A DNA stretch of 64,000 nt from Strix aluco (lineage: Eukaryota > Chordata > Aves > Strigiformes > Strigidae): NCBI RefSeq assembly GCF_031877795.1, contig NC_133932.1:940001-1004000 (forward strand). The letters run 5' to 3'. The stretch's first letter is position 1; each line of letters begins with the position of its first letter. Positions 23,561-36,800 of this stretch are shown piece by piece. A program made the translations under genes and the position numbers. The notes beneath the pieces were generated by a model. The model was not told the DNA's origin. It saw only the letters and a program-made list of their open reading frames with translations, and did not search any database.

Positions 23561-25214
23561 GTTATAAAAAAAAAAAAAAGTGTGGTGAACATATCTAAAG
23601 ATGCATATCAGGTTCATAAACAGTTGTTTTGCACCCCAGGGGGACATATTAGCTGTACATTATATATTTCTGTGATGCCGCCATGCTTACTTCATTTCAT
23701 TCACAGTAATTCAGTACTAAGGTTCAAATCAGTGTACGTCACTCACTCCTGTCGCCTATTTGACTGTTGCATCGATCATAGTTATGAGATGAAAACCAGT
23801 GACTTAAACCAGAGTAGGTCAGTCTCAAATTATATGGAGTGGCTTTTTATTTGTTTGGGTGGGGGGGTTGGGGTTTTTTGACAGCAGGTCTGCCTGACAA
23901 GCAAAGGTTCTCTTAGCTGGAGACCTTTATTTCCTTTCCCCCCACGTAAAATATTCCTGCAGGTATAGTTTTTTTCCTGAACAACTTATGATAGAAAAGG
24001 AGTACTGATGGTGTAACTATTCCCCACGAGCCTTCTCCAGCAGTCACTGGACCCAGAAGGCCGCCCCTGACTCCAGCAGGCGCTGGGTTCCCCTCCAGAT
24101 GCCCCAGCCCTCGCAGACTCCGCCTGCCGTTGCACGGCTGCGGTAGATGAGGTAGATCCGAGGCAGAACTGCAGCGTTCCCATTTGCTCTGTGCCACGTG
24201 CCTGAGGCATTTTGGCCCACACGGGGCAATACAGGAGGGCGGTATAAATTCACTGGGATTTCTGTGCTCGTGCTAAGAACCTGCGTCTGTTTGGCTTGTC
24301 AGAAGAGACGCCTAATTCTGCCACTCAGCACAAGTTAAATCCGTTCACTCTTCAATGACTAAGCAAAGCAAAAGTAGCTCTGTTTGCTAATTAATTAATT
24401 TGTTGCTTGAGATCGACTGACAACTTTACCAACAACACTGATCACACAAATTTATCCGAGAACTTCACGTTATAGAAAAGCTGATTTCAGATCCTTATTT
24501 ATATGTTACTAATTGTCAAGGAGAACCTGCAGACCTTGATCTTTGATCTTTTCTGTACATGAGGAGAGCAACTTCTCTGCAAGAGCTGTCTGTTCATCAA
24601 TGGTGCTAGTCTCGCCTCAAAAGTATTTGTTTCCAAAGGGCAGTGTACTTCACTGTGGTTCCCTGTACAGTGCTGCACATCACACACTGTTACGCTAGTT
24701 GAACGAGTTAAATACTCATCACTTCTTCGATGTCTTTAGCTAACGCTACCGCTTTTGATTCAAAAATGAACTAGATTTTTCATGCAGAACTAAGATTGGA
24801 TTTAACTGGCATTACCATTATTTAAATGCAGAGTTTAATGGAGTCTAACATTGACTAAGGACTCCAGTGATATAATGTGGTGCTTTATCTCAGAAATTTT
24901 ATGGAACGGTGGCAGGAACAGACGGACAGTTTACCAGGCATTGGTGACTTTGGTATGTTCCCAGAATATATGAGATATGTCAAAAGCAAATAATTTTGTA
25001 TTTAAAATTTTTGTACTGATTTGAAAAAAATATCTTATTAAATATCTTAAAAAAAAAAAATCCTGTCTTCATTCAGCAGAACTGATAGAAGGAACATTCA
25101 ACCCGCTGAATTCATATATCGGACCACAAGGACTCTGAAACCACTGACAGCCTGGTACAAAAGAAAGTGAGACGCCCTTTCCTTTAGTTCCCTTCTACTG
25201 GGAACACCCACCCC
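23561..25214. other. Intergenic or extended COL8A1 3' UTR
   Basis: AT-rich sequence without coding features. A G-rich tract with GGGTGGGGGGGTTGGGG lies at about 23857-23876. Sequence up to about 25050, which ends in an A-tract, could belong to a long COL8A1 3' UTR isoform. Confidence 0.4.
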
Positions 25215-25460
25215 AGGCCTCGGGGGAACGCGCTGTCCCGGCACAGCATGGCGTGGGGTGGGTGAGGCTGGGGGGACGCGCGGAGCGAGGGGCTCCCGCA
25301 GGTGCCCGCGGGGACAGACACCCCCCAGCTCAGCACGAGCCGACGCAGAGGCGCAGCTTAAAAAGGCGCAGGAAGCCGAGAAATCGGCGGCTGCGGAGGC
25401 GCGTTCTTCAGGGTTTGTGCCTAAAAAGCCAGAGCTGGCTGCCCGGGCTGGGAGCTGCAC
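25215..25460. other. CpG-rich patch between COL8A1 and ST3GAL6
   Basis: About 245 bp dense in CpG (GGACGCGCGGAGCGAGGGG, GAAATCGGCGGCTGCGGAGG) in otherwise AT-rich DNA. It lies about 1.8 kb past the COL8A1 stop. It contains open frames on both strands but no recognisable protein. It is a candidate promoter of an unannotated transcript or a regulatory island. Confidence 0.4.
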
Positions 25461-28400
25461 ACCACGTCCCTGGCTCTCCCTGTCATTTGGAAACAGCTTT
25501 TCCCATTCCTCCCCCTCCCCGTTTTTCACCTGCAGCAAAAACCCAGTGTGAAAGCGGCAACATATTTGTCAGTGATCTACATCACTGTTCAGCTGTGGCT
25601 CCACTGCAGGGAGTAAATTGTAACCCACAGCGTGGCTCCCCTTGATCTCACCTCAAAGACAGGCATTTCCTCCCAGCTGGCCCACTCCTGAACTGTCAGT
25701 ACTACAATGAACGCACTGAATCCCTGCTCGTGTCAGGTAATCGCTTTCTGAATCTCCCGTAGACTCCCGTAGACTCCCCGAAGCCGCTGGCTAAGCAGCT
25801 CCCCGCTCCCCAGCACCTCATTTTTACTGCGCAAAGAGAAAACAAACCATGAGCCAAGTATCGCAATCAGTGTCTCTCTATCTAAAGTCTTTCATCACAT
25901 GCCATCTTCCTAAACGTCTTTCATCTTAGCACTCCCCTGAAAGTCCCCAATAAGCCAGGCAAGATAAAAAAACATGAAAAATTAAAATCAGAAGGATGCT
26001 GCTCTTGATCTTACCCACAAAAACTATGTCCCAGCTTTGCTTCTACTCAGCCTGGAGCAAGATCTCCACCCACAATACAGCTCAGCCTACCTAGGTTCAA
26101 AAATTGTCAGCTCTGTTTGCTCTGCTAAGCACCAAAGTTTGTTCTGAAACTCAGTACCACATCCCCGTGTGTACTCTACACACCATTAATAATGGGGCTG
26201 GGCACGCGCGCATCCGCACACACACAGAGCACTGACCTTGCAAAAATAAGCCTGAGGGCACCGTCTTTAACACAGTTTATTCACAGGAAAATAATCTCTT
26301 TCCATTTGTAGCATTCAAAATTTCACTTGAAACAACTGTAAGAATGTCTTCAAAATACAGCTGGCACTTTAAAGGCATATAAAACTTAAGACAAATGGCA
26401 AATAAAATATTTACCGATACCAAAAACAGATGTTGATCTTCCTATGTTCTTAAAAATCAGACTCCACTTAAAAGTATTTATACTACCTCCCAGGGCACTG
26501 TTAAAAGGAAAGCGTGGCATAGGAAACAAGAGGCACCACACACTAATTATTAAACACCGAAGTTGTGATTCTGTATTAGCATCACCAATACAGTCACTGG
26601 AAATGTCATTTAGTAGTATCTTTTAGGCACTCTCAGATTTGTATGTAGTGCAATAGTCTGTGACCTTCCTTAAGTAGTATCTCTGTACTTCCCCTCAATT
26701 ATTACAGCAGAGGAAAAAATATTTTCCCAACAGAAAACAAACGTAAAAACCCCCTAAAAGTCTGAGCCCAACAGAGCTTTCAGCTGATGCACATCATCCT
26801 GCCTGTTTTGTGCGTACTTTGGTACCTCAGAGCTGGGTCTTTCTGATGGTGCAACATTTGGAAGAGGGTGGCAGGTAAAATGCAGGAGCAGCTTTGCTGT
26901 AAGATGCTGCTGTCTCGAAATTCAGCAGGCTGCCGGAGAACAGGACAGAGGAAGAAGGGATGAGAGCATCTGACTTTGCAGCTGATACAGGAAGAAGAAT
27001 GATGGGAGGCACTGGGCACCTACATAGTTACACCGTTACCAAATGTGGAACTAGAGCTAGCAGCACCCTGGGATTCAAAATTGGCAGCTTTGCTGCTGCT
27101 GCTGCAATAAAAAAAATGGGTGGTTTTTAAAGGAAAGTTTCAGTGCAGAGACTTCACCTTCAGGAATGGCAAAAATGGAAAAAGAAAGTCTTAATAGCAG
27201 CTCGCTCTCAGAAAAGATCTAAGTATTTGGATTTAGCATTATTGCTTTTTGAAAAAAGTCCCAGGGCAAGTCTTTGGTACTGCAAAACACCTGTGAAAAT
27301 GTGTGCCTGGCCAGAACAGACACTGTGATCTGTGAGCGTTACCCAGGAACACACTATGTGTAGGCAGGTGTTCTTGCCTGCATGAAGAGAGTGTAAAAGT
27401 GATACCTGTCCTCAAGGCAGAGTAGCAGAAACAACCGCATGAAGAGGGTGATGAAGCAGGGCTGGCGTACACAGAATCCTACCAAAACACCTTATGTGAG
27501 GGAAGATGAATCACTTGGGTCACTGCTTCTTATTGAAGAGAAGAACTACTGGCCCGCAAGCTGTGCTTTCAAAAAAACCCAACTGGTACCCTGTGGTTTA
27601 TCAACAGTATCAGCTCTTGGCTCAGTCCCGAGTGAACAGGTCTGGCTCTAAATGTTACTCACTCACCCTGGGACAGTGACCTTGGCATTCACAGACTCGA
27701 CATCCCTGCAGGAGCACGGAAGGGGGAGAAAAAGATCCCTGGCAGTACTGCTTAATTTAAAAAATGAGACAGTCATACAAATGGGGAGGCTTATTAAGAA
27801 GAAATACAAAGGAGCAGCTGATAAGGATAAATGCTTGTAGACAGCATTGAGAATATCAAATATTATAAAAAAAAAAAAATCTTAGGGAGACAAATGATGA
27901 TGGTAATACAACAAAAAAAAATAAAGGCATCTATTTTAAGTAAAAGAGTTTGGGGGGGGGACACCATTTGCTTGCCATGAAGCCTTTTTTCCAATTATTT
28001 TTTGGGGATTCTAACTGTAGCAGAACAAAACCCAAAAAAAGCAGAAAACCTCCCAGGAAAAATTAGGAGAAGGGATCAGTTTAGATTAGTGGGAAGAATA
28101 TCTCAGGACAGGAAATAAATCCGAGAAAATAACCACACCCTCAGAAGCACAGCTCCCTACCCACCTCCCGCCACCGGGACAGGGGTGGAGAAGCAGAGGG
28201 GAGCAGCAGCCTGCACCATCCCAAGACCCAGGCACTGCGAGGAGAGGGCAAATTCAACAGCTCTCCTGGAAAAAATCCCCTCAGCCAGTGTATGGCGAGA
28301 GGTCGCGGGATGCGGCTGGGTCCGTGGCGGCAGCTGGTGGGAGAGCTGGGGTGCCTGGCTCTGGGAGCGCCCGTGGGCTTTGAGGGGGAAGAGGCAGCCC

Positions 28401-30558
28401 CCCACTTCTGCCTGCCTCTGCTCTCAGCGGGGTCTGAGACCTACCAAGGGCTTCTACACAAAGAGAGCTTGGACAATGCCCCCACCTTTGCAAAAAGCCT
28501 TACGTCGGCATTTTTTTCATGTGAATTGCTGTTGTCAGTCTAAATCGCTGCAGGTCTGGGGCTGCAGAGTCACATCCAAACCTTTTTAATTAACTGAAAT
28601 AATCATGAGAAATAAATGCTGGTAGAGACAAAGCAAATTTCTCCTCAAAGTCTCAGAAACGTGCATTAAAAAAATATATATGAAAATGGAACTCAAAAAA
28701 ACTGAGTAAGAGCCTTTCTGCCACCTGGGGAAGAAATTCTGGTTTCCCCCGTTTGCCCCATCACAGTCACTGCTGCGGTGCCCCGGGACCTGCTGCGCTC
28801 CCTCCTCCTCCACGTGCTGGACACAGCCCCAGCAGGCAGGATGCTGAGGCACCCACATCTGGGTCCTTCCCTGCCCCCTGCCACAGATTTTTATGACATC
28901 CAGAGTTATTTCAGATATGTTCGATTTGCTTGAAATGGACCAAAGCTCAGGAGTCATTAGGTGAAAACACAACCCCCCTCCCCTCCAAAAATCACACTGA
29001 CCTCACTAATTCCCAAAAGGCAGAGCCAAGGAGCTAAAGATGGAGATGAGAACGACAGGAAGGTGGGTTTTTTTAAATACCTATTGCACTCTGCAAGAGA
29101 AATAGGAAAAAAGAAAGATGACTCTTTGGTCACGTCAATGCTTATTCCTCTACGTTGCCGCAGCAAAGACACTGTGTTTAGTACTCTTGTAATCCTCAGC
29201 TTCTGCAAACACAGATACGGTGCTCTTGACCTGCTAGAGGTTTGTATTCGTATTGTAATTGTTTGCACCTAAACATACTAAAACTCTCTCTATATTATTA
29301 AAAAGCAGCAAAGGTTTTTCTACCAACTTTAAAGACTTTTTTAAAGTAGACTTCTTTGTGCTTTCTTTAGGTGTGACTGATCCAGATAACCACAAGATCT
29401 TCAAGCAAATCTGTGACAATTAAAAATATATATATGCACACTCCCATGAGAGAACTGGAAGAGCTTATTACTTGTTCTTCTTTGACAGTTGCCAAGGGCA
29501 TTCCCAGGCAGATTTAACTTATTCAGCAGGCTTGTCTGAGACAAACCAATACAGAAAACATAAATGTCCCATTAAATGTTTCAATTAAAATCCCAAGTAA
29601 GTTCCCACCGCTAAACGATTTAGTTCAGCCACATCCTTTAAACCTTATATGTCAAGACGGGAGAGTTAAACAGAAACCAAATGACAACTCAGCTGAGGTA
29701 CATCTTGGCTATTTCCTAGCACACTCCACTGCCAAAACCGGGCACATTCATTGCTGGTATTGATGCATTTCAGAGGTGGAAATGCATTACAGCATCTGAG
29801 AAAGGAGATTGTGCTCGTTCGGAAAAATACACCTCAATTCTTGGGGAGCAAACAGAAAGGTACATGAGATCCTGTCCTGGAGATCTAGGAATCCAACAAG
29901 CATTGGTGCTAAATTTACTCAGGCGTGAACATCTCTGTCCCAGCTCACGTTTCTGGTGTGGTCTGGGGGAAGTAGCCGACATGCAGGTAGTTAGGACAAC
30001 TCTTCAGTCTTCACACTCCCTCTTTTCTAAGGCAAGCCACCAAGTGGGAAATTTACTGGATGCCCAGCACAAGGAGTATGGTTTTCCATAAAATGGGTAC
30101 AAAACGAGCATTGTCAATACCAGCACCTCCACAGATGAGGCCAAAGGGTCTGCACCTCCGGCCAAGGCAGCAGTTCAGCATCGATGGCCAGCGCAGCAGC
30201 CGCGGCTTCTTTGCTGAAGATGGATGTCCCCTCCTCAGGAGTAGGGCAAGCCAACACCTGCCCACTCTGTATGTTCCCCCTTCTCCCAAACAGAGAGTAA
30301 TGATTTATAGGCATTGTTATAAAGCCATTTCCCTACTACAAGACAGACATTCAAGACTTTACATCCCTCTACTAATTAAACACTGGTCGTCTCAGTCTCT
30401 CGACAGTGTAACTCTTTTGGAGGACAAAACATCAGAAACAGAAGTATTCCAGAGAAGCAATCATTTGAAAAGAGTTCTTACTGATAAATAAACAATGTGC
30501 ATCACATTTTTATATATCCCTGATACTTTCAGCTGCAAGTTTCATGGTTTTCCCATTA
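25461..30558. other. Intergenic region between convergent genes
   Basis: No coding exon, RNA gene or interspersed repeat could be recognised. It contains simple A-tracts (near 27868) and a G9 run near 27952. No DCBLD2-like coding exon was seen here, which matters because that gene lies between ST3GAL6 and COL8A1 in human. Confidence 0.5.
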
Positions 30559-30769
30559 TTTAATAGCTTCACAGAAATTCAGTTAACTCTGTTTGCAATA
30601 CTCCACTACCCTTAGGTTGAGAAGAAGCCTTTGCCTTGGTGAGGTTTCTGTGCTCCTTTTAAACAGTAAACAGTTAAGCTGCACTTAAAAAATAAAAATG
30701 TCGTACAAAAAATAAAATTTTTTCAAATCTTGAAAATAGTGATTGTTCTTCATCTTTTCCATTCAGCTT
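30559..30769 (-). other. ST3GAL6: ST3GAL6 3' UTR, minimum extent
   Basis: A variant poly(A) signal ATTAAA (- strand, 30564-30559) lies about 206 bases after the stop. No canonical AATAAA was found nearby on this strand, so the real 3' end may be further left. Confidence 0.3.
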
Positions 30770-30850
30770 TCATGTCAAATTGACCACAAAGTTCTTGTCT
30801 ATAAGCTTCTTCAAAAATTTCTGCTCAGCGTTGATGTTGTGGTATTCATT
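30770..30850 (-). CDS. ST3GAL6: ST3GAL6 last coding exon (motif VS, stop)
   Basis: The acceptor is CTCTTTAG. The exon encodes [18 protein letters not shown] and KNFVVNLT, then TGA at 30772-30770. His307 and Glu312 form motif VS, essential for catalysis in this family. It ends two residues earlier than the human C-terminus. Confidence 0.95.
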   Translation of the reverse strand, partial: NEYHNINAEQKFLKKLIDKNFVVNLT

Positions 30851-33800
30851 CTAAAGAGATGAGAGGGAATAATAAAATAAATTCAATTCAAATTATTACC
30901 AGAAGCATCACTTTGTTGTTCTTTCCTTTTAATTACCTGTGATACTTGGAAGATGCTAATAGTAGGAAAGCTCTGGGGAAAAGACTTCTTAGCAAAGGCC
31001 GTAGCACAGTCTCCCAAGAAAACAAGCGAGTGACTCTATTGCTCAAAACTAGATTAAGTTTTCCATCGGGACACAAACCAAAAAGGATGATCCTTCAGTG
31101 GCAATAATGGGCGAGACATGGTCTCACAGGAGTCCTTCTGTTATTAACTCCCCCAACAGCTGCATAACCACATTTAGAGCACAAGCAGTCAGAAAATGAC
31201 TAATTCTCAAAGCTCACTGCAGGTTCTTGAGAAGCACACATCAGGTATTTGTACATCAGCTTTGGTGGACAGCAGACATTCATAGACACTGTTCTGGTCT
31301 TTGGGAAGCTGCGGAGGTAAGTGCTTGAAGACAGCCCATGATACAGAGAATACTCGGTATCACCATGTTAATCCATGATAGCACAGAAGATGGGTTGTTT
31401 TTTAAAGTTTCAAGATTTTAGGAAACTTGTGGGTGTCTATTCAACCAGCAATCAACCTTACCCAAGCTTGGCATACATTGCAAAAAAAGCACCTGCAGAG
31501 AGGACCCTCAAACTGAAGGTGAGTTCAGCACGAGAGGAAAATGATCTCAGAGCAGCAGGCACCTAGGAGTCCTCAGAGACACCAGAGGCTCCTATGGGCA
31601 TTGCCCCTATTCTTTCTCTTCACAAAAGGGAGGAGGAGAGAAAACAGTCCCCACGTGCACTGGGCATACACATGGAAGAGAAAACTGTTCCCATTGAGGC
31701 AAAGGGCTGAGATGAGGTTGCCTGGAGTACAGAGCAGAGATGTAAAAGGAAGCAGAGGCATGACCATAGCAAAGCAGGAAGGAGGAGATGGCACCCCTGA
31801 TGTCTGCCAGCCTCCTGCTGCTCCCTCTCCTGGTGAGCTGTGGCTTCCCTCTCCTGGAAGCAATTCCTTCTCTTCTTACCCCCTTCCAAGAGCTGCTTTG
31901 CTTTTTCTGCTTTTGATTTCCAAAATTCAGTTCTTTTCCTAACTGCAAGTTTGTAGGTCTTAACTCCTTCCATTTCCCTTTGCTCTTCTTTTCTCTTTTT
32001 TAAGTACTTTGGCAACTATGACAAGTTGTGCAAGTGAGTGCCAAGGAAAAGCAGAATGCAAACAGAAACAACACTATTCACGTTCCAACAGCGCTAGCAA
32101 ATACGCCTCTACGAACAGGAGCTGAGTAGCCTACAGATAACGCCAGCAAAGCAAACCAGAACATACACATGGACGTATCTCATGCAGACGACGCAGAATG
32201 TGGTGTAGCACAAGGGACACAGATGCCATTATCTATAGTTTTCAGAAACAAAAGCAGAGATGAAGATATTCAAGCAATGTTAACCCATGAGCAGCTGAAC
32301 CTGGGAGGCCTCTCTGACCTGCAGTCCACACTTCTATCTACACTGAATTGTCCTCCCCAGTTACTAGCTATATTTCTCTCAGCATAAACAAGTGTTTTTC
32401 TTACCTGCATCATCTGAGACATCGTGTCATTGCCGTAGTAGTGCAAAGAACTGTTTCTGTCAGTGAAGTCGTACTTGAAGCCTGCCAGGTGAACTTCATG
32501 GCATATGTGAAACGCGAGTGTAATGGCAATCAGCCCCGTTGTTGGATGCTTGGGTTTCTGAAATGAAACACAAAGAGCACATACACATAAATAACTGGCA
32601 GCTTGACAGGAAGAGCAAACCTAAGAATGAAGACAGCAGAAATCAGGCAGCCTGGCTCTTCTAGAGACGTTTGGTTTTGTCGTTTGACCCACCCATGTCT
32701 CATAAGGAGCACGGTACTGCCCGTGGGTTTTGCAAGACCGGCATGTCTGCCATGCTGGCCTTCCCTGGGATTCTCTGCTTTCTAGTGAGGACTGAGCCCG
32801 TACTGTAGCCCTTCCCCCTGCGTAGGCATCAGGAAGATCTCTGTATCCCCCTGCTCAGCAACCTGCTTTCATGAAACTGGGTCAGGCTTCAATATATTGG
32901 AAACCATCTCACCCCATCAAATTTGACTAAATTAGCAGAAGTGTTCAGAAGGTTCTAGATGATGGAGATCCAGACAAACAGAACAACATGACACGCCTCA
33001 GATCGTCATAACACTAAGCTAAAAAAGCATGAATGCTACTGCTACATAAATCTGGCTGCATCCGAAATTTTTCAAAGCAGGGAAATTCCAGAAGAACACA
33101 GTTTTAGACCTTCTCCCACTATTTCCATTAACAAGCGCCAGGACAAGAGGGAATGGCCTCAAGCTGCGCCAGGGCAGGGTCAGACTGGCTCTTAGGAAGG
33201 ATTTCTTTGCAGAAGGGGTTGTTGCGCGTTGGAATGGGCTGCCCAGGGCAGGGGGGGAGTCCCCATCCCTGGAGGGGTTGAAGAGTCGGGTTGACCCAGC
33301 GCTGAGGGATCTGGTGGAGTTGGGAACGGTCAGTGTGAGGTTCATGGTTGGACTGGAGGAGCTTCAAGGGCTTTTCCAACTCAGATGATTCTAGGATTCA
33401 TTAGAAGAAAAACTGTAGATAAAATTGCTTACTTCTCCCTACCGTGAGATAGCTCAGGAGTAAATGCAACGTAAAATATCAAGAGCAGGTTTCTAAACAG
33501 GTTTTAACTGTGCAAAATTAAGAGCACCTAACCAAGAATTAGCATTTCTTTACAAAAGCATAGAACATCTCACTGCAACCATCCGTCCTATCTCGTGATC
33601 AAGTACGTGACTGTTTTAGCAGCAGGTGTGGCTAAAATGGTCTGGATAAGTAAATGAGGTAAGGTTTGTAGAGAGAGGTGAACTCTTTCATTAGACCAAC
33701 AGATGAAGCTGAGGGGAAAACGTGACCCCAGAAATAGACAAAACTTTCAGCCCTTCTTAGCTAAAATAACAGTTTTCTCAGAGACCAAATGAGCTACACA

Positions 33801-36800
33801 CTTTCAGGAGCTGCAATCAAACCTCAAACTGAGCACAAAATCACATGCTTTTCTGAACTCTTACCCAAGGCTCAGTTCATCTGCCTCTGAAAACAAAGCA
33901 GGCAAACCAGTACCGGACAACTCTGTGCAGAGAGAACACAGATGCACTTGATGATACAGAAAAATATTTCTTTGTATTGTGTGATGAAAGAACAAACGCC
34001 CAGGAAAAAGTTACTAACATCAGCTCTGTAAGCCTAATTAAAGTGACAGAATTGAACTATCACCTTTTATGTAGAATTTTTTTGAATCTTTATACAACTC
34101 TTGGAGTGCTCCAGAAATAACGTCAACTTAAAATGCACACTATTGCTCAGGGCTCCTGCCAGTCAGCAAAATAACTTTCTGCCCTGGGGGCCCAATATTA
34201 TAAACTTAGTGGTGACTCTGTTGCAATGTCCATACTAAATAAGACCCCAAAATTATGGCAGGAATGCTACATGTCAGGGTTAGTGCTATTTGGAAATACC
34301 AGGAATATCACAGGTTGCAGCTAGCTCTGTTTACCTTTGGCTATCAAAGTTCACCTCAAAAGAATACACTAAAAAAAGCAACGCTACTTTTAAAATGTAT
34401 TATCGTGCTAGTACCCCAGCAATATCCAGACATCCTCAGCCTGTAATGACATTTCTCCAGCCAGTCACGTTTAACGGGAATAGGCACAGTCCTGGAGTGA
34501 CTGTGCAACACTTTCTGACTTCAGTGCTGCTGGGGCAGCACATCTGATTTCACAGTTGTTCTTCCCAGCTCTGCCAACACCATCGCAGCTGCTAACAAAG
34601 AAACAGAAATGCTCGCTGGACCGCGCACAACTGCGCACACAGGGAACGTGAGATCGGCTTAGTGGAAAAGGCAGAGACAGCAGGGAAAGCAACACTGGTC
34701 TGCAGAGGGGGCTGGAGCACAGGACAGCGAAGGCAGCAGTGGCCCTCCCCAGCGAGACACTAAGGGACAGAGGGTCCCAAAGTGGGTCCTGCAAAAGGCC
34801 GCCCTGCCAATGGGAACCCCCCTGGCACGACCCACAGCTTCACCCAGCCCCGCCAGAGCGACCACAGGGTGCAGGCTCCCAGGCACAGCCCGCCTCCGAG
34901 ACCAGAGGGAAAGCGAGGAGAAGCACGCCAGAGCTTGACCATTGCTGCCGCTGGGGACAAGGGGCTGCGAAACCCCTGAGATGGAGCAAGTGGGATGTGG
35001 AGGTGGCAAAAAGGGGCTCCAAGCCCCAGCTCTGGGCAGGGGTGCCCAGAAAGCAGGAGAGGAGCAGAGGGCATGCACAGGTGAGGCTGCCCCTCGATGA
35101 GTGGGTTCAGTTTTGGGCCCCTCACTCCAAAAAGGCCATTGAATGACTCGAGCGTGTCCAGAGAAGGGCAACGAAGCTGGTGCAGGGTCTGGAGCACAGG
35201 TCTGATGGGGAGCGGCTGAGGGAACTGGGGGGGTTTAGTCTGGAGAAGAGGAGGCTGAGGGGAGACCTCATGGCCCTCTACAGCTCCCTGACAGGAGGGT
35301 GCAGAGAGGGGGGATGAGTCTCTTGAGCCAAGGACCCAGCGCCAGGACAAGAGGGAATGGCCTCAAGCTGCGCCAGGGCAGGGTCAGACTGGCTCTTAGG
35401 AAGGATTTCTTTGCAGAAGGGGTCGTTGGGCGTTGGAATGGGCTGCCCAGGGCAGGGGGGGAGTCCCCATCCCTGGAGGGGTTGAAGAGTCGGGTTGACC
35501 CAGCGCTGAGGGATCTGGTGGAGTTGGGAACGGTCAGTGTGAGGTTCATGGTTGGACTGGAGGAGCTTCAAGGGCTTTTCCAACCGAGGTGATTCTGGGA
35601 TTCTGGACCCAAAGCGACAGAGGGGCCGGTGCCTGCGTACCAGCTCCAGGACACCACACACATCTCTCTGGCTCACTGACAGCACTGGTCTTACTTTTAT
35701 TTCCACTGAGAGGGGAGCACAGAAAGAGACAGGAGGCAGTTTTGGAGCCATGGAGGCAACAGATGTTCTGTGGCCCTTTAGGAGGTAGTTTGGAGCCCAA
35801 CTACTATGCTGCTTACTTCCCACCCTCGGCTAAAGAGCTGAAATGCCACGGAGCACTCGCAAGCACGCAGCCAAACTGGGTATTCCAGTTTGAGAGTTAA
35901 TAAGGGAAGAAAAAGCCACTAGTAGGCTCAAAAAAGAAAGAAATTATAAAAAGAGAAAATAAAAAAAGCACAAAAACACCCCCCCAAAGCAAAAAAAAAA
36001 ACCCTCAACCCCCTCAATTATTAGAAGGATTAAACCAGAAAAAAGTTGTGGTAGATACTTCACAGTGACAGCCTGCCAAATGTTTCCACACATGTCAGTT
36101 GGCTGATCCCCCCGATGAAGCAGCTCTGTGCAACGATGTGTCCCCGGGGACCCGTGTTTGTGCTCAACAGCACATGGTCAGGCCTGGCTGCGCAAGGGAG
36201 GTCTCCAGCCTGAAGCCTTACCTTTCATCGGAAACATTCTTCAGTCATAAACTGACAGTTAAAATGTATTTTTATGTCCAAATTGTTGGTTAACTCATTA
36301 CAATGCTTGGCATCAAACCAGTAAGCACAAGAATGCTGCTAGACATATGTCATTAGCACGGGGCTGGAATATCCTGTACGCTCCCTAGTCCCTACCCGCC
36401 CCCAGCAGTGTTAGAATTACTGGGTTGTTGGGGTTTTGGGGGGTTTTGTTTCTTTGGTGTGGGGGTTTTTTTGGTGTTTTGTTTTTGTGGGGGGTTTTTT
36501 GGTGGGGTTTTTTGTTAGTTTGTTTTTTCCTTTTTAAGAAGAACTAGAAAACACCCTACATTTAATAATTCAAGACTCCTTAATATTTCTAGAGGCTCTT
36601 TGGATCTGCCATGTTCCAATGTCTGGCTGCTTTTCCCAGTTTTGTAAAAGGCATTATGTCTGTCCGCAAAAGTGGTCTCATTTAATATTAATTAGAGAAT
36701 CCATAAAAAGAGATTTTTGGCACACAAGACTACCCACTCTCTGGATTCCATTTTCCCATCTTTTTTGAGGACCATCTAAATGCAAGCTAATGCAATGTGA

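Noticed and set aside
34659-35350. Several 100-196-codon frames on both strands
   Set aside because: They run through GC-rich unique DNA into the CR1 copy, overlap one another and show no CR1 reverse-transcriptase motifs.
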